52,867 nucleotides of DNA from an uncultured Collinsella sp. GTDB lineage: Bacteria > Actinomycetota > Coriobacteriia > Coriobacteriales > Coriobacteriaceae. This document shows, one piece after another, positions 45,762-52,867 of this stretch (positions within the stretch are counted from its first letter, which is position 1; each line of letters begins with the position of its first letter). The DNA is taken from the NCBI GenBank assembly GCA_959027945.1, contig CAUFRO010000013.1, positions 1 through 52,867 of the forward strand. The letters run 5' to 3'. Position numbers and translations under genes: made by a program. Below the pieces are notes generated by a model. It saw only the letters and a program-made list of their open reading frames with translations, was not told where the DNA came from and did not search any database.

Positions 45762-47015
45762 ATGGCGCAGGAACACGATCTGTTTGATGACATTATCGAG
45801 ATCAGCAAGGGTTTCGACTTTCTTAAAAACCCGCTTGGCGGCGTGACCGATGCACTCGATCCATCGGCGCCGCAGTGGAATCCTGCCGACTACAAGGAGC
45901 GTCCGCGCGGCAACACCATTCCGTGCCTGACCTGTAAAAACGAGAAAAGCGGCTGCACCGCGTGCATGGATGTGTGCCCGGTCAACGCTATCGAGGTCGA
46001 GGAAGACGCCATCGAGATCCTCGACTCCTGTCGCAAGTGCGGCCTGTGCGCCGCCGCCTGTCCGACCGAGGCAATCATCTCGCCGCGCCTGGCGCCCAAA
46101 AACCTGTATGACGACATTGTCTCGGCGGCTACGAGCCATGAGACCGCCTACGTCACCTGCACGCGCGCCCTCAAGCGCATGCCGCGCGAAAACGAAGTCG
46201 TCGTTGCCTGCGTGGGCGATATTACGGCCGAGACTTGGTTCTCGGTACTGGCCGACTATCCCAACGTGAGTGTGTATCTGCCGTTGGGCGTGTGCGATAA
46301 ATGCCGCAACATCGGTGGTGAGGACATTCTGGGCGAGGCGATCGCGAAGGCCGAAGAGTGGTCTGGCACGGGTATGGGTCTGGAGGTCGACCCCAAGAGC
46401 CTCAAGTGCCATAAGCTTCGCGAGTACGAGCGCAAGGAGTACATGGAAAAGATCGCCCGCACGACGGGCCTGACCGTGACCAAGCTCAACCCGGCGACGG
46501 CGGCGCTGGCCTCGGTGACGCAGAAGCTCAAAGCCCATCGCCATCAGATTACCCAGCTGGAGCGCACGCTCAACACCATGTGCGGCACCACGACGACCAA
46601 GCGTCGCCGTTCGCTCACGCACGGGCGGCAGCTGGTGCTCTCGACGCTGCAGAACCATCCCGAGCTTGCCCAGAACATGCAGGTGAGCACGCCGGAGTGC
46701 GATTTTGACAAGTGCACGTCGTGCGGCGAGTGCGTCAACGTGTGCCCCACGTTTGCCTGCGATTTGGTTGGAAGCGGTCGCTTTGCGTTGGAGTCCACGT
46801 ATTGCCTAGGTTGCGGGGCCTGCGTCAAGGTGTGTCCCGAGCATGCGCTTAAGTTGGTTGAGCATGATGCATCCAACCTGGTCGTCGTCGATCCCGAGGC
46901 CGAGGAAAAGGCCGCTCAGAAGGCCAAGGCCCACGAGGAGGCCGAGAAGGTCAAGGCCGAGGCAAAGGCCAAGCTCGATAAGATGCTCGACCAAGTGGAG
47001 AAGCTCGCGGACTAG
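45762..47015 (+). CDS. Four-cluster 4Fe-4S ferredoxin-type protein
   Basis: 417 residues from ATG 45,762 with GGGAGGGG upstream. N-terminal clusters: C-L-T-C-K...C-T-A-C-M-D-V-C-P and C-R-K-C-G-L-C-A-A-A-C-P. C-terminal clusters: C-T-S-C-G-E-C-V-N-V-C-P and C-L-G-C-G-A-C-V-K-V-C-P. The middle (about 120-290) contains V-V-V-A-C-V-G-D-I-T-A-E-T-W and a C-D-K-C-R motif. The last 50 residues are a Lys/Glu/Ala-rich coil. An electron-transfer role with an unknown partner is likely, typical of Coriobacteriia. Confidence 0.82.
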   Translation: MAQEHDLFDDIIEISKGFDFLKNPLGGVTDALDPSAPQWNPADYKERPRGNTIPCLTCKNEKSGCTACMDVCPVNAIEVEEDAIEILDSCRKCGLCAAACPTEAIISPRLAPKNLYDDIVSAATSHETAYVTCTRALKRMPRENEVVVACVGDITAETWFSVLADYPNVSVYLPLGVCDKCRNIGGEDILGEAIAKAEEWSGTGMGLEVDPKSLKCHKLREYERKEYMEKIARTTGLTVTKLNPATAALASVTQKLKAHRHQITQLERTLNTMCGTTTTKRRRSLTHGRQLVLSTLQNHPELAQNMQVSTPECDFDKCTSCGECVNVCPTFACDLVGSGRFALESTYCLGCGACVKVCPEHALKLVEHDASNLVVVDPEAEEKAAQKAKAHEEAEKVKAEAKAKLDKMLDQVEKLAD

Positions 47016-47129
47016 CCAGCGACCCCAATCTCTGCTTCATTTGCGCCGCCGTGGCGTTCGGATTCGCCCGGATGCTGCGGCGGCGCTATACTTATACGGT
47101 TTGAAGTACCTGTACCTAAAGGAGCTGCT

Positions 47130-48206
47130 GTGTCCCTTTCCATCGGTATCGTGGGCCTGCCCAACGTGGGCAAGTCGACGCTGTTCACCGCGCTTACCAA
47201 AAAGACCGGCCTTGCCGCCAATTATCCGTTCGCCACGATCGACCCTAACGTGGGTATCGTCGACGTGCCCGATAGCCGACTGCAAAAGCTTGCCGACATC
47301 GTTAACCCGGGCCGCATCGTGCCCGCCACGGTCGAGTTTGTCGACATCGCAGGCCTGGTGAAGGGTGCTAACGAGGGCGAGGGCCTGGGCAACCAGTTCT
47401 TGGCAAACATCCGCGAGACCGACGCCATCTGCGAGGTCGTGCGCTACTTTAAGGACCCCAACGTCATGCGTGAGGTTGGTCGCACCGGCGAGTTCGTCGA
47501 CCCTGCCGGCGACGCCGACACCATCATGACCGAGCTCATCCTGGCCGACATGGGCACGCTCGAGAAGCAGCTGCCCAAGCTGGAGAAAGAGGCCAAGCGC
47601 GACAAGGAGCTCATGCCCAAGTTTGAGGTTGCCAAGCGCTTGCTTGCCTGGCTTAACGACGGCAAGCGCGCCGCATCGATGGAGATGACCGACGAGGAGC
47701 GTGCCGCTGCCAAGGGCCTGTTCCTGCTCACCATGAAGCCCATCCTGTATGTGGCCAACGTGGATGAGGATATGCTCAACGACGACCTGGCGCCCATCGA
47801 TGGCGTCAAGCCGCTGCCGATCTGCGCCAAGATTGAGGCCGAGCTTTCCGAGCTCGATCCCGAGGACGCAGCCGACTATCTGGAGAGCCTGGGCCTGGAG
47901 CAGCCCGGCCTGGACGTGCTCGCACAGGCAGCTTACAAGCTGCTCGGCCTGCAGTCGTTCTTTACGGCTGGCGAGATGGAGGTCAAGGCCTGGACGGTGC
48001 GTCAGGGCGCGACCGCCCCGCAGGCCGCCGGTGTCATCCACACCGACTTTGAGCGCGGCTTTATTAAGGCCGAGGTCATTGGCTACGACGACTACATCGA
48101 GCTCGGCGGCGAGCAGGGCGCCAAGGCCGCCGGCAAGCTGCGTATTGAGGGCAAGGACTATGTCATGGCCGATGGCGACGTCGTGCACTTCCGCTTTAAC
48201 GTGTAA
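47130..48206 (+). CDS. ychF: YchF/OLA1-type ATPase
   Basis: 358 residues starting at GTG 47,130, five bases after AAGGAG. G-L-P-N-V-G-K-S-T-L-F is the P-loop, F-A-T-I-D-P-N-V-G the switch I region, D-I-A-G-L-V-K-G-A-N-E-G-E-G-L-G-N the G3 and H-loop. The C-terminal TGS domain has F-F-T-A-G-E-M-E-V-K-A-W-T-V-R and D-F-E-R-G-F-I-K-A-E-V-I. It is an ancient ribosome-binding P-loop protein that prefers ATP. Confidence 0.96.
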   Translation: MSLSIGIVGLPNVGKSTLFTALTKKTGLAANYPFATIDPNVGIVDVPDSRLQKLADIVNPGRIVPATVEFVDIAGLVKGANEGEGLGNQFLANIRETDAICEVVRYFKDPNVMREVGRTGEFVDPAGDADTIMTELILADMGTLEKQLPKLEKEAKRDKELMPKFEVAKRLLAWLNDGKRAASMEMTDEERAAAKGLFLLTMKPILYVANVDEDMLNDDLAPIDGVKPLPICAKIEAELSELDPEDAADYLESLGLEQPGLDVLAQAAYKLLGLQSFFTAGEMEVKAWTVRQGATAPQAAGVIHTDFERGFIKAEVIGYDDYIELGGEQGAKAAGKLRIEGKDYVMADGDVVHFRFNV

Positions 48207-48217
48207 GGACGACGCGC

Positions 48218-48601
48218 ATGTTTAAATATGGCAAAAAAGCTGGCTACATGGGCATCGCGCTGCTGGTGCTTGCGGTGATTCCGCTGGTGGTTGCAGCGTG
48301 TGTTATCCCCAACATTGGTCCCGAGGTGGCAACGAAGTTTAACGCAGCCGGCGAGGTTACGCGCTGGGGCAAGAGCTATGAGTTGCTGGCACTGCCGGTG
48401 CTCAACCTGCTGCTGAGCGTGGCGACGTACTTTACGGCAGGACGCCAGGCTAAAAACAATGATGACTCCGCCGCCATGGCGCGCATCGTGTGCGAGCGCT
48501 ACCTGCGCAACGGTTGCATCACGGGTGTGTTCCTCAACGTGGTCAACGTTTACTTTATGTACTCGGCGATTACCGGAACGGGCTTTGGCCTTGGTTTCTA
48601 G
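48218..48601 (+). CDS. DUF1648/SdpI-like membrane protein
   Basis: 127 residues. Membrane segments at about 9-31 (Y-M-G-I-A-L-L-V-L-A-V-I-P-L-V-V), 57-72 and 100-120. The segment P-E-V-A-T-K-F-N-A-A-G-E-V-T-R-W-G-K matches the DUF1648 'I-P-x-H-W-N-A-x-G-x-x-D-x-W-G-S' signature found in SdpI-type immunity and signalling membrane proteins. It starts 11 bp after YchF and is probably in the same transcript. Confidence 0.8.
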   Translation: MFKYGKKAGYMGIALLVLAVIPLVVAACVIPNIGPEVATKFNAAGEVTRWGKSYELLALPVLNLLLSVATYFTAGRQAKNNDDSAAMARIVCERYLRNGCITGVFLNVVNVYFMYSAITGTGFGLGF

Positions 48602-48610
48602 CTTGTCCTT

Positions 48611-49000
48611 TTAGGCAACGAGCCTGCACATATATTCAATGGCTGCTGCGAGGCCGCCGCTCGATCGTGGTTTAAAGACCATATCGGCGGCGGCCTCGTT
48701 TTCGTATCCGGCGCCACGAAGGGCGAGTGCGATGCCGGCTTCTAGAAGGAGCGGCAGGCCGCGTTGGCTGGTTGCGACTACGGCAGCCTGATTGAGCAGG
48801 CAGCTGTGCGTTTGGCATTGAACAGCAAGTTCACCTTGCGCCGGGCAAGGGACCAGAACGGCGGCGACGCGACTTGATAGCAATGCAAATGCTGTGCGCT
48901 CATCGGGCGAAAGGCATTCAGCTTCAACGACGACGAGCTTGGGCGGTGCGCTGTTTGTGCGAAGTGTGGCTCGGTACATGCGGACCGAAGAACCCGACAT
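48611..49000 (-). CDS. Hypothetical protein, faint DprA/Smf-like resemblance
   Basis: 129 residues; CAGGAG lies seven bases before the ATG. A hydrophobic strand P-K-L-V-V-V-E-A-E, then V-A-A-V-L-V-P-C-P-A-Q-G and Q-T-H-S-C-L-L-N-Q-A-A-V-V-A-T-S resemble the second half of the Rossmann fold of DprA/Smf proteins (V-V-V-E-A...V-P-G...N-x-L-I-Q-x-G-A). It is too short to be a full DprA. It is divergent from an XRE gene across a perfect palindrome, so the two are probably co-regulated. Function unknown. Confidence 0.55.
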   Translation of the reverse strand: MSGSSVRMYRATLRTNSAPPKLVVVEAECLSPDERTAFALLSSRVAAVLVPCPAQGELAVQCQTHSCLLNQAAVVATSQRGLPLLLEAGIALALRGAGYENEAAADMVFKPRSSGGLAAAIEYMCRLVA

Positions 49001-49023
49001 AGAAAACTCCTGTGTATTCGGGA

Positions 49024-49047
49024 AAACGTAAACTATAGTTTACGTTT
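49024..49047. promoter_or_regulatory. Perfect 24-bp palindrome, probable XRE operator
   Basis: The left half is AAACGTAAACTA and the right half is its exact reverse complement. It lies 23 bp from the divergent leftward gene start and 29 bp before the XRE start at 49,077. The central AACTATAGTT part overlaps likely -10 regions for both directions. An autoregulated divergent pair is the simplest reading. Confidence 0.8.
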
Positions 49048-49076
49048 ATGTTCGGCTCCATTTCAAACTCGGCTGC

Positions 49077-49295
49077 ATGGACGAACGTGCGAAACAGATT
49101 CTTGGCAGGCGGGTCGAAGAGACGCGCAGGGACCTTGGTATCTCCAAGGTTGATTTTTGTGTGGCGACAGGAATCAGCCGACCCTACCTCGACCGAATCG
49201 AAGATGGGACGGCAAATTTCACGCTTAAGGTTCTATTTAAGATCGCGCCCGCACTTGGCATGACGGTATCAGAGCTTCTCGAGGGTATCGGATAG
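49077..49295 (+). CDS. XRE-family transcription regulator
   Basis: 72 residues. HTH at about 8-50: I-L-G-R-R-V-E-E-T-R-R-D-L-G-I-S-K-V-D-F-C-V-A-T-G-I-S-R-P-Y-L-D-R-I-E-D-G, then L-F-K-I-A-P-A-L-G-M-T-V-S-E-L-L. Single-domain repressor. The upstream palindrome is its likely site. The ribosome site is poor (no clear GGAGG), fitting low expression. Confidence 0.83.
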   Translation: MDERAKQILGRRVEETRRDLGISKVDFCVATGISRPYLDRIEDGTANFTLKVLFKIAPALGMTVSELLEGIG

Positions 49296-49615
49296 GGCGT
49301 TCCCCGCTGTATTTGACGCTCTTTGGGCGGGTCCCCCTGGTTGCGATGTGCAAAATCGCGAGTATTCAGCACCAGTTTGGCCGTAGATGGTAGCTCGAGC
49401 GGCTGGCTTTGCCTTTTTGGCAGTAGTTAATCCACATACTAAATAAAAATGAGGAATAAATATTTACTAGACGGAACCCTCGTCCTAAAAGTTCGTCTAA
49501 CAATCGGTCGATTCTATGCCTCCGGCGGAGAAATTGCAGAATACTCCGATTTTTGCACGGCCCGAGGGGGACCACCTGTCGTTTAAGGTTGCGATAAGTG
49601 GAGCTGCCTTAGAGA
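49296..49615. other. Intergenic region without a supported gene
   Basis: About 320 bp, more AT-rich than its surroundings. Only short open frames without ribosome sites or family patterns are present. No convincing terminator or repeat was seen. Confidence 0.5.
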
Positions 49616-50629
49616 TTACGCCATCGGGATACGGTCGTGGTTGACTTGGCTGTAGAACAGGCGCTGGATTTCGGCGGCATCGCGTGACTGGCCGAGTGCC
49701 CACATGGTCTTGGCCACGAGCGTCTCGGTGGTCATATCATCGCCGCGCAGAATGCCCGGATGATCGGCGTAAGCGCGGCCGACCTCATAAACGCCCAGAT
49801 CGAGGCCCTCTTCGGGGACCTGCGTGGTCATAACGACGGTGCGACCCGAATCGACCCAGCGGAAAATTGCCTCTTGGAACGACTCGCCGGACTCGCCAAA
49901 CTCGGGAATACCGCCAATGCCAAAGGTCTCTAGGATTACAGCATCGTAGCTATCGGCAAGAGCGTCGAGGATGCCCGGGTTTACGCCGGGCGTAAGCTTG
50001 AGTACAAATACGCGCGGGTCGATGCTGTCGTAGAAACGCACCGGGTTTTCGCCCTGATGCGTGCCGTGAAGCCCGTTGCGCACGATGCGGTCGTTGCGGA
50101 TATAGGCGATGGGCGGATAGTTGACGCTGATGAACGCGTTAAAGCTCATGGTGCGCTGCTTGCGGGCGCGCGTACCGGCAATGGCGACGCCGCCAAACAC
50201 GATCGAAACGTCGTGCGAGTGCTCGTCGAGCGCATAGAGCAGGCTCTGGTACAGATTGAGCTTGGCGTCGGTAAAGGGGTTGCCCATAGGCTTTTGCGAG
50301 CCGGTGAGCACGATGGGCTTGGGGCTGTCCTGAATCAGATAGGAAAGCGCCGCCGCGGTGTAGCTCATGGTGTCGGTGCCGTGCAGGACCACAAAGCCGT
50401 CGTGGTCGGCATAGCCCTCGACGATGACGTCGCGGATACGCATCCAGTCGCTCGGGCGCATATTGGTACTGTCGATGTTCATGGGCTGTACCACGTCGAG
50501 CTCGCAGAGGTCCGAGATCTCGGGGACGCTCTGGGCGAGCTCCTCACCGGTCAGGGCGGGGGAGAGGCCGTTGCCGTCCTCGGTCGATGCGATGGTGCCG
50601 CCCGTGGCGATGAGAAGGATGCGCTTCAT
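49616..50629 (-). CDS. ansA: L-asparaginase, type I
   Basis: 337 residues from ATG 50,627-50,629. I-A-T-G-G-T-I-A-S carries the first catalytic Thr (about residue 12) and V-L-H-G-T-D-T-M-S-Y the second (Thr/Asp/Lys triad), with L-T-G-S-Q-K-P-M-G. No signal peptide is present, so it is the cytosolic type I enzyme that makes aspartate and ammonia from asparagine. An inverted repeat upstream may control it. Confidence 0.94.
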   Translation of the reverse strand: MKRILLIATGGTIASTEDGNGLSPALTGEELAQSVPEISDLCELDVVQPMNIDSTNMRPSDWMRIRDVIVEGYADHDGFVVLHGTDTMSYTAAALSYLIQDSPKPIVLTGSQKPMGNPFTDAKLNLYQSLLYALDEHSHDVSIVFGGVAIAGTRARKQRTMSFNAFISVNYPPIAYIRNDRIVRNGLHGTHQGENPVRFYDSIDPRVFVLKLTPGVNPGILDALADSYDAVILETFGIGGIPEFGESGESFQEAIFRWVDSGRTVVMTTQVPEEGLDLGVYEVGRAYADHPGILRGDDMTTETLVAKTMWALGQSRDAAEIQRLFYSQVNHDRIPMA

Positions 50630-50703
50630 GCTGGTATTCCTATCGTATTTGCCGCCGCAAGGGCGGAGTCGTTCGGCAGTATTGTGGCACAGGGCGTCCA
50701 ATG

Positions 50704-50736
50704 TTCAAACGTATTACATCATCTGTAACGTTTGAA
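50704..50736. promoter_or_regulatory. Inverted repeat upstream of ansA
   Basis: Outer arms TTCAAACG (50,704-50,711) and CGTTTGAA (50,729-50,736); inner arms TTACA and TGTAA (in 50,714-50,728) around TCATC. The spacing of arms is like a dimeric repressor site (GntR type is possible). It lies 75 bp before the ansA start. Its ...TGTAAC part is also found in the repeats at 36,978-37,114. Confidence 0.5.
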
Positions 50737-50896
50737 AACACTTCAATTGCCGTCAAATAGGGGCCCAGGTCGTGCGTTTGCCGTGCGCTGATGGCTGCGA
50801 GGGACGAGAAACCCCATATAACGTGTACACTATGAAAGTTATTCTCGTTTATTCGCGCGGGTGGGCACCGGCTCCCCGCCAACAAGAGGGGGAACC

Positions 50897-52495
50897 ATGG
50901 ATCAAAAGGCTTCCGCAAAGGTCCTCGTACTCGACTTTGGTGCGCAGTACGGTCAGCTCATTGCCCGTCGCGTCCGCGACCTCAACGTGTATTCCGAGAT
51001 TGTCCCCTGCGACATCTCGGCCGACGAGATTCGCGAGATGAACGCCTCTGCGCTCATCCTTTCCGGCGGCCCGGCCTCCGTGTACGCCGAGGACGCTCCG
51101 TCCATCGATCCTGCCATCTTTGACCTGGGCCTTCCCGTCCTGGGCTTTTGCTACGGCCATCAGATCACGGCCGTGACGCTCGGCGGCAAGGTCGGCCACT
51201 CCGAGGTGGGCGAGTACGGCCGCGCCACCATCACGCGCACGGCCGGCGCCAAGCTCTTTAACTCCACGCCTATGGAGCAGACCGTGTGGATGAGCCACCG
51301 CGATGCCGTTTCCGAGGTGCCCGAGGGCTTTACCGTTACCGCCAGCACTGACGTGTGCCCGGTTGCCGCCATGGAGTGCGTCGAGCGCAAGATTTTCACC
51401 ACGCAGTTCCACCCCGAGGTCAAGCACTCCGAGTACGGTCAGCAGCTGCTGAGCAATTTCCTGTTTGAGATCTGCGGCCTGGAGCCCAACTGGAGCATGG
51501 ACAACCTGGTCGAGACCATGACGGCCGAGTTCCGCGAGAAGGTCGGCGACGACCGCGTGATTCTGGCCCTGTCCGGCGGCGTCGACTCCTCCGTCGTGGC
51601 CGCGCTGGGCGCTCGCGCCGTGGGCAAGCAGATGACCTGCGTGTTCATCAACCACGGCCTGCTGCGCAAGGGCGAGCCCGAGCAGGTGGAGGAGGTCTTC
51701 ACTAAGCAGTTTGACGTCGACTTTATCCACGTCCACGCCGAGGACCGCTATGCCGAGCTTCTGGCCGGCGTGACCGAGCCCGAGGAGAAGCGTCGCATCA
51801 TCGGTACGCAGTTCTGGAAAGAGTTCTTCGCCGTGGCGCAGCAGCTCGAGACCGATGGCAAGCCGGTCAAGTATCTGGCTCAGGGCACCATCTACCCCGA
51901 CATCATCGAGTCTGGCGCTCGCAAGACGGGCGGCAAGACGGCCACCATCAAGAGCCATCACAACCTGATCCCGTTCCCCGAGGGCGTGCACTTCGACCTC
52001 ATCGAGCCGCTCGATCACTTCTTTAAGGACGAGGTCCGCGCGCTTGGTCTGGCGCTGGGCCTGCCGGGTCATATCGTGTTCCGTCAGCCTTTCCCGGGCC
52101 CGGGTCTGGCCATCCGCATCATCGGTGCGGTCGACAGGGAGAAGCTCGAGATCCTCAAGAACGCCGACGCCATCGTGCGCGAGGAGCTCGACGCCTACAA
52201 CCAGCGTCTGTTTGAGCAGACCGGCGAGCGCAACTCCGAGCACAGCTGCTGGCAGTATTTTGCGGTCCTGCCCGACATTAAGTCCGTTGGAGTTATGGGC
52301 GACGAGCGCACCTACCAGCGCCCGATCATCCTGCGTGCCGTCGAGTCCAGCGATGCCATGACCGCCGACTGGGCCAAGCTGCCCTACGATGTTCTGGCCC
52401 GCATCTCCGGCCGTATCGTGGCCGAGGTTCCCGGCGCCAACCGCGTGTGCTACGACATCACGTCCAAACCGCCCGCGACCATCGAGTGGGAGTAA
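50897..52495 (+). CDS. guaA: GMP synthase (glutamine-hydrolysing)
   Basis: 532 residues from ATG 50,897, with GAGGGGGAA upstream. The glutaminase domain has G-F-C-Y-G-H-Q (nucleophile Cys) and F-H-P-E (His-Glu). The synthetase domain has the PP-loop L-S-G-G-V-D-S-S. The dimerisation domain ends F-P-G-P-G-L-A-I-R and T-S-K-P-P-A-T-I-E-W-E. It converts XMP to GMP. It is monocistronic, with a strong terminator. Confidence 0.98.
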   Translation: MDQKASAKVLVLDFGAQYGQLIARRVRDLNVYSEIVPCDISADEIREMNASALILSGGPASVYAEDAPSIDPAIFDLGLPVLGFCYGHQITAVTLGGKVGHSEVGEYGRATITRTAGAKLFNSTPMEQTVWMSHRDAVSEVPEGFTVTASTDVCPVAAMECVERKIFTTQFHPEVKHSEYGQQLLSNFLFEICGLEPNWSMDNLVETMTAEFREKVGDDRVILALSGGVDSSVVAALGARAVGKQMTCVFINHGLLRKGEPEQVEEVFTKQFDVDFIHVHAEDRYAELLAGVTEPEEKRRIIGTQFWKEFFAVAQQLETDGKPVKYLAQGTIYPDIIESGARKTGGKTATIKSHHNLIPFPEGVHFDLIEPLDHFFKDEVRALGLALGLPGHIVFRQPFPGPGLAIRIIGAVDREKLEILKNADAIVREELDAYNQRLFEQTGERNSEHSCWQYFAVLPDIKSVGVMGDERTYQRPIILRAVESSDAMTADWAKLPYDVLARISGRIVAEVPGANRVCYDITSKPPATIEWE

Positions 52496-52522
52496 TTCCA
52501 CACAAAAGTGTGTTACCTATTA

Positions 52523-52557
52523 GAGGTGCCTTGCCGTATCGCAAGGCACCTCTTTTT
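52523..52557 (+). terminator. Terminator of guaA
   Basis: Perfect 12-bp stem GAGGTGCCTTGC / GCAAGGCACCTC with loop CGTATC, then TTTTTA. It begins 27 bases after the stop codon. Confidence 0.9.
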
Positions 52558-52867
52558 ATCGCAGGTTTCAGGATTTAGGCGCAAGCCATCGACAATACGC
52601 AATTGTTTAATCAGGGAAAACAATGCTTCTGCATATCGATTAAGCTCTATCGGCGCACCCCCTCAACATGGTTCTATTCGACGGCGACCATGGTTCCCTC
52701 TCAGTCAAATTGCGGGATTGCCAGTTTTTCTCTGGTACCCAATTTGTACCCACCGGCCTTCACTGGTACCCACTTTGGTTATTTACCTGGTCTTTTGGTT
52801 ATTCTTCTACCACTTCCGATGGCTCCCCCTATGAGAAGCGCGTTGATGCCAAGGGGCACGTGCTGAG
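52558..52867. other. Right-hand 310 bp without an assignable gene
   Basis: AT-richer than the chromosome around it. It holds three GGTACCCA-type words (about 52,733-52,775) and a leftward frame from the window edge to a TAA at 52,779-52,781 (ends P-L-G-I-N-A-L-L-I-G-G-A-I-G-S-G), which may be the end of a gene lying outside. The rightward open frames have no family pattern. Not callable from this window. Confidence 0.3.

Noticed and set aside
49366..49575. 69-residue leftward frame before ansA
   Set aside because: No ribosome site, Arg/Leu-rich chance composition in a noncoding gap.
50849..52501. 550-residue leftward frame opposite guaA
   Set aside because: Shadow of guaA; the guaA frame has all family motifs.
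52603..52866. 87-residue rightward frame running off the window
   Set aside because: No ribosome site, Pro/Ser/Phe-rich composition and no family pattern; the opposite strand may hold the end of another gene.

Overview
The window joins most of a tailed-phage (siphovirus-type) prophage, about 1-36,843, to bacterial chromosome, about 36,805-52,867. The DNA is GC-rich with strong AGGAGG ribosome sites. The host genes (a fused MurT-GatD lipid II amidotransferase, GuaA, YchF, tandem GldA-type dehydrogenases, a polyferredoxin-like protein) and the intergenic repeat elements suggest an anaerobic actinobacterium of the class Coriobacteriia, most likely Collinsella or a relative. That assignment is inference, since no rRNA is present. 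The boundary is a tRNA-Glu(UUC) gene on the minus strand at 36,805-36,878. The phage serine integrase reads into the 3' half of this tRNA, so this is the predicted attachment site. The other prophage end and the lysis genes lie to the left of the window.

Prophage layout. The late genes run leftwards. A packaging and head block (small terminase candidates, TerL, SPP1-type portal, an SH3-plus-SAP-like protein, a MuF-type minor head protein, scaffold, decoration protein, E-type capsid protein) is followed by connectors, tail tube and tail chaperones G and GT joined by a -1 frameshift at a T TTT TTA site. Tape measure, fibronectin-III tail protein, baseplate hub, coiled-coil fibre and a DUF6273-type receptor-binding candidate cut by the window edge follow. 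Early genes also run leftwards from a compact genetic switch at 34.67-34.80 kb to 23.2 kb. They encode a Cro-like repressor, RusA, DUF1351, ERF annealase, SSB, a replication initiator-like protein, a DnaC-like loader, an HNH nuclease, many small proteins, a broken cytosine methyltransferase, DUF4406 and a MazG-like protein. The lysogeny module (XRE repressor, small protein, serine recombinase) runs rightwards.

Between the early and late blocks sits a rightward cassette (20.76-23.16 kb) with different arginine codon use (many AGG). It has repeated operators upstream, GC-rich hairpins between several genes and its own terminator. It carries DUF2958, DUF2786 and four proteins I do not recognise. 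Its divergent neighbour is an XRE regulator followed by a PAPS-reductase-like PP-loop protein.

The most unusual element is the MuF head protein (13,491-15,014). Its C-terminal domain carries the residues expected of a RelA/SpoT-type nucleotide pyrophosphokinase, and a small acidic gene overlaps its stop. This is the layout of a virion-associated polymorphic toxin with an immunity gene. Other points of interest are the three-operator switch, the G8-tract frameshift in the methyltransferase, tandem 80-bp intergenic repeats beside the attachment site, the MurT-GatD fusion and a perfect 24-bp palindrome before a chromosomal XRE gene.

The chromosomal part holds, left to right: MurT-GatD (minus), two related helical-repeat proteins (minus), an iron-type alcohol dehydrogenase and two GldA paralogues (plus), a four-cluster 4Fe-4S protein, YchF, a DUF1648-type membrane protein, a small XRE locus, type I asparaginase (minus) and guaA. 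It ends in about 300 bp with no gene I can assign.
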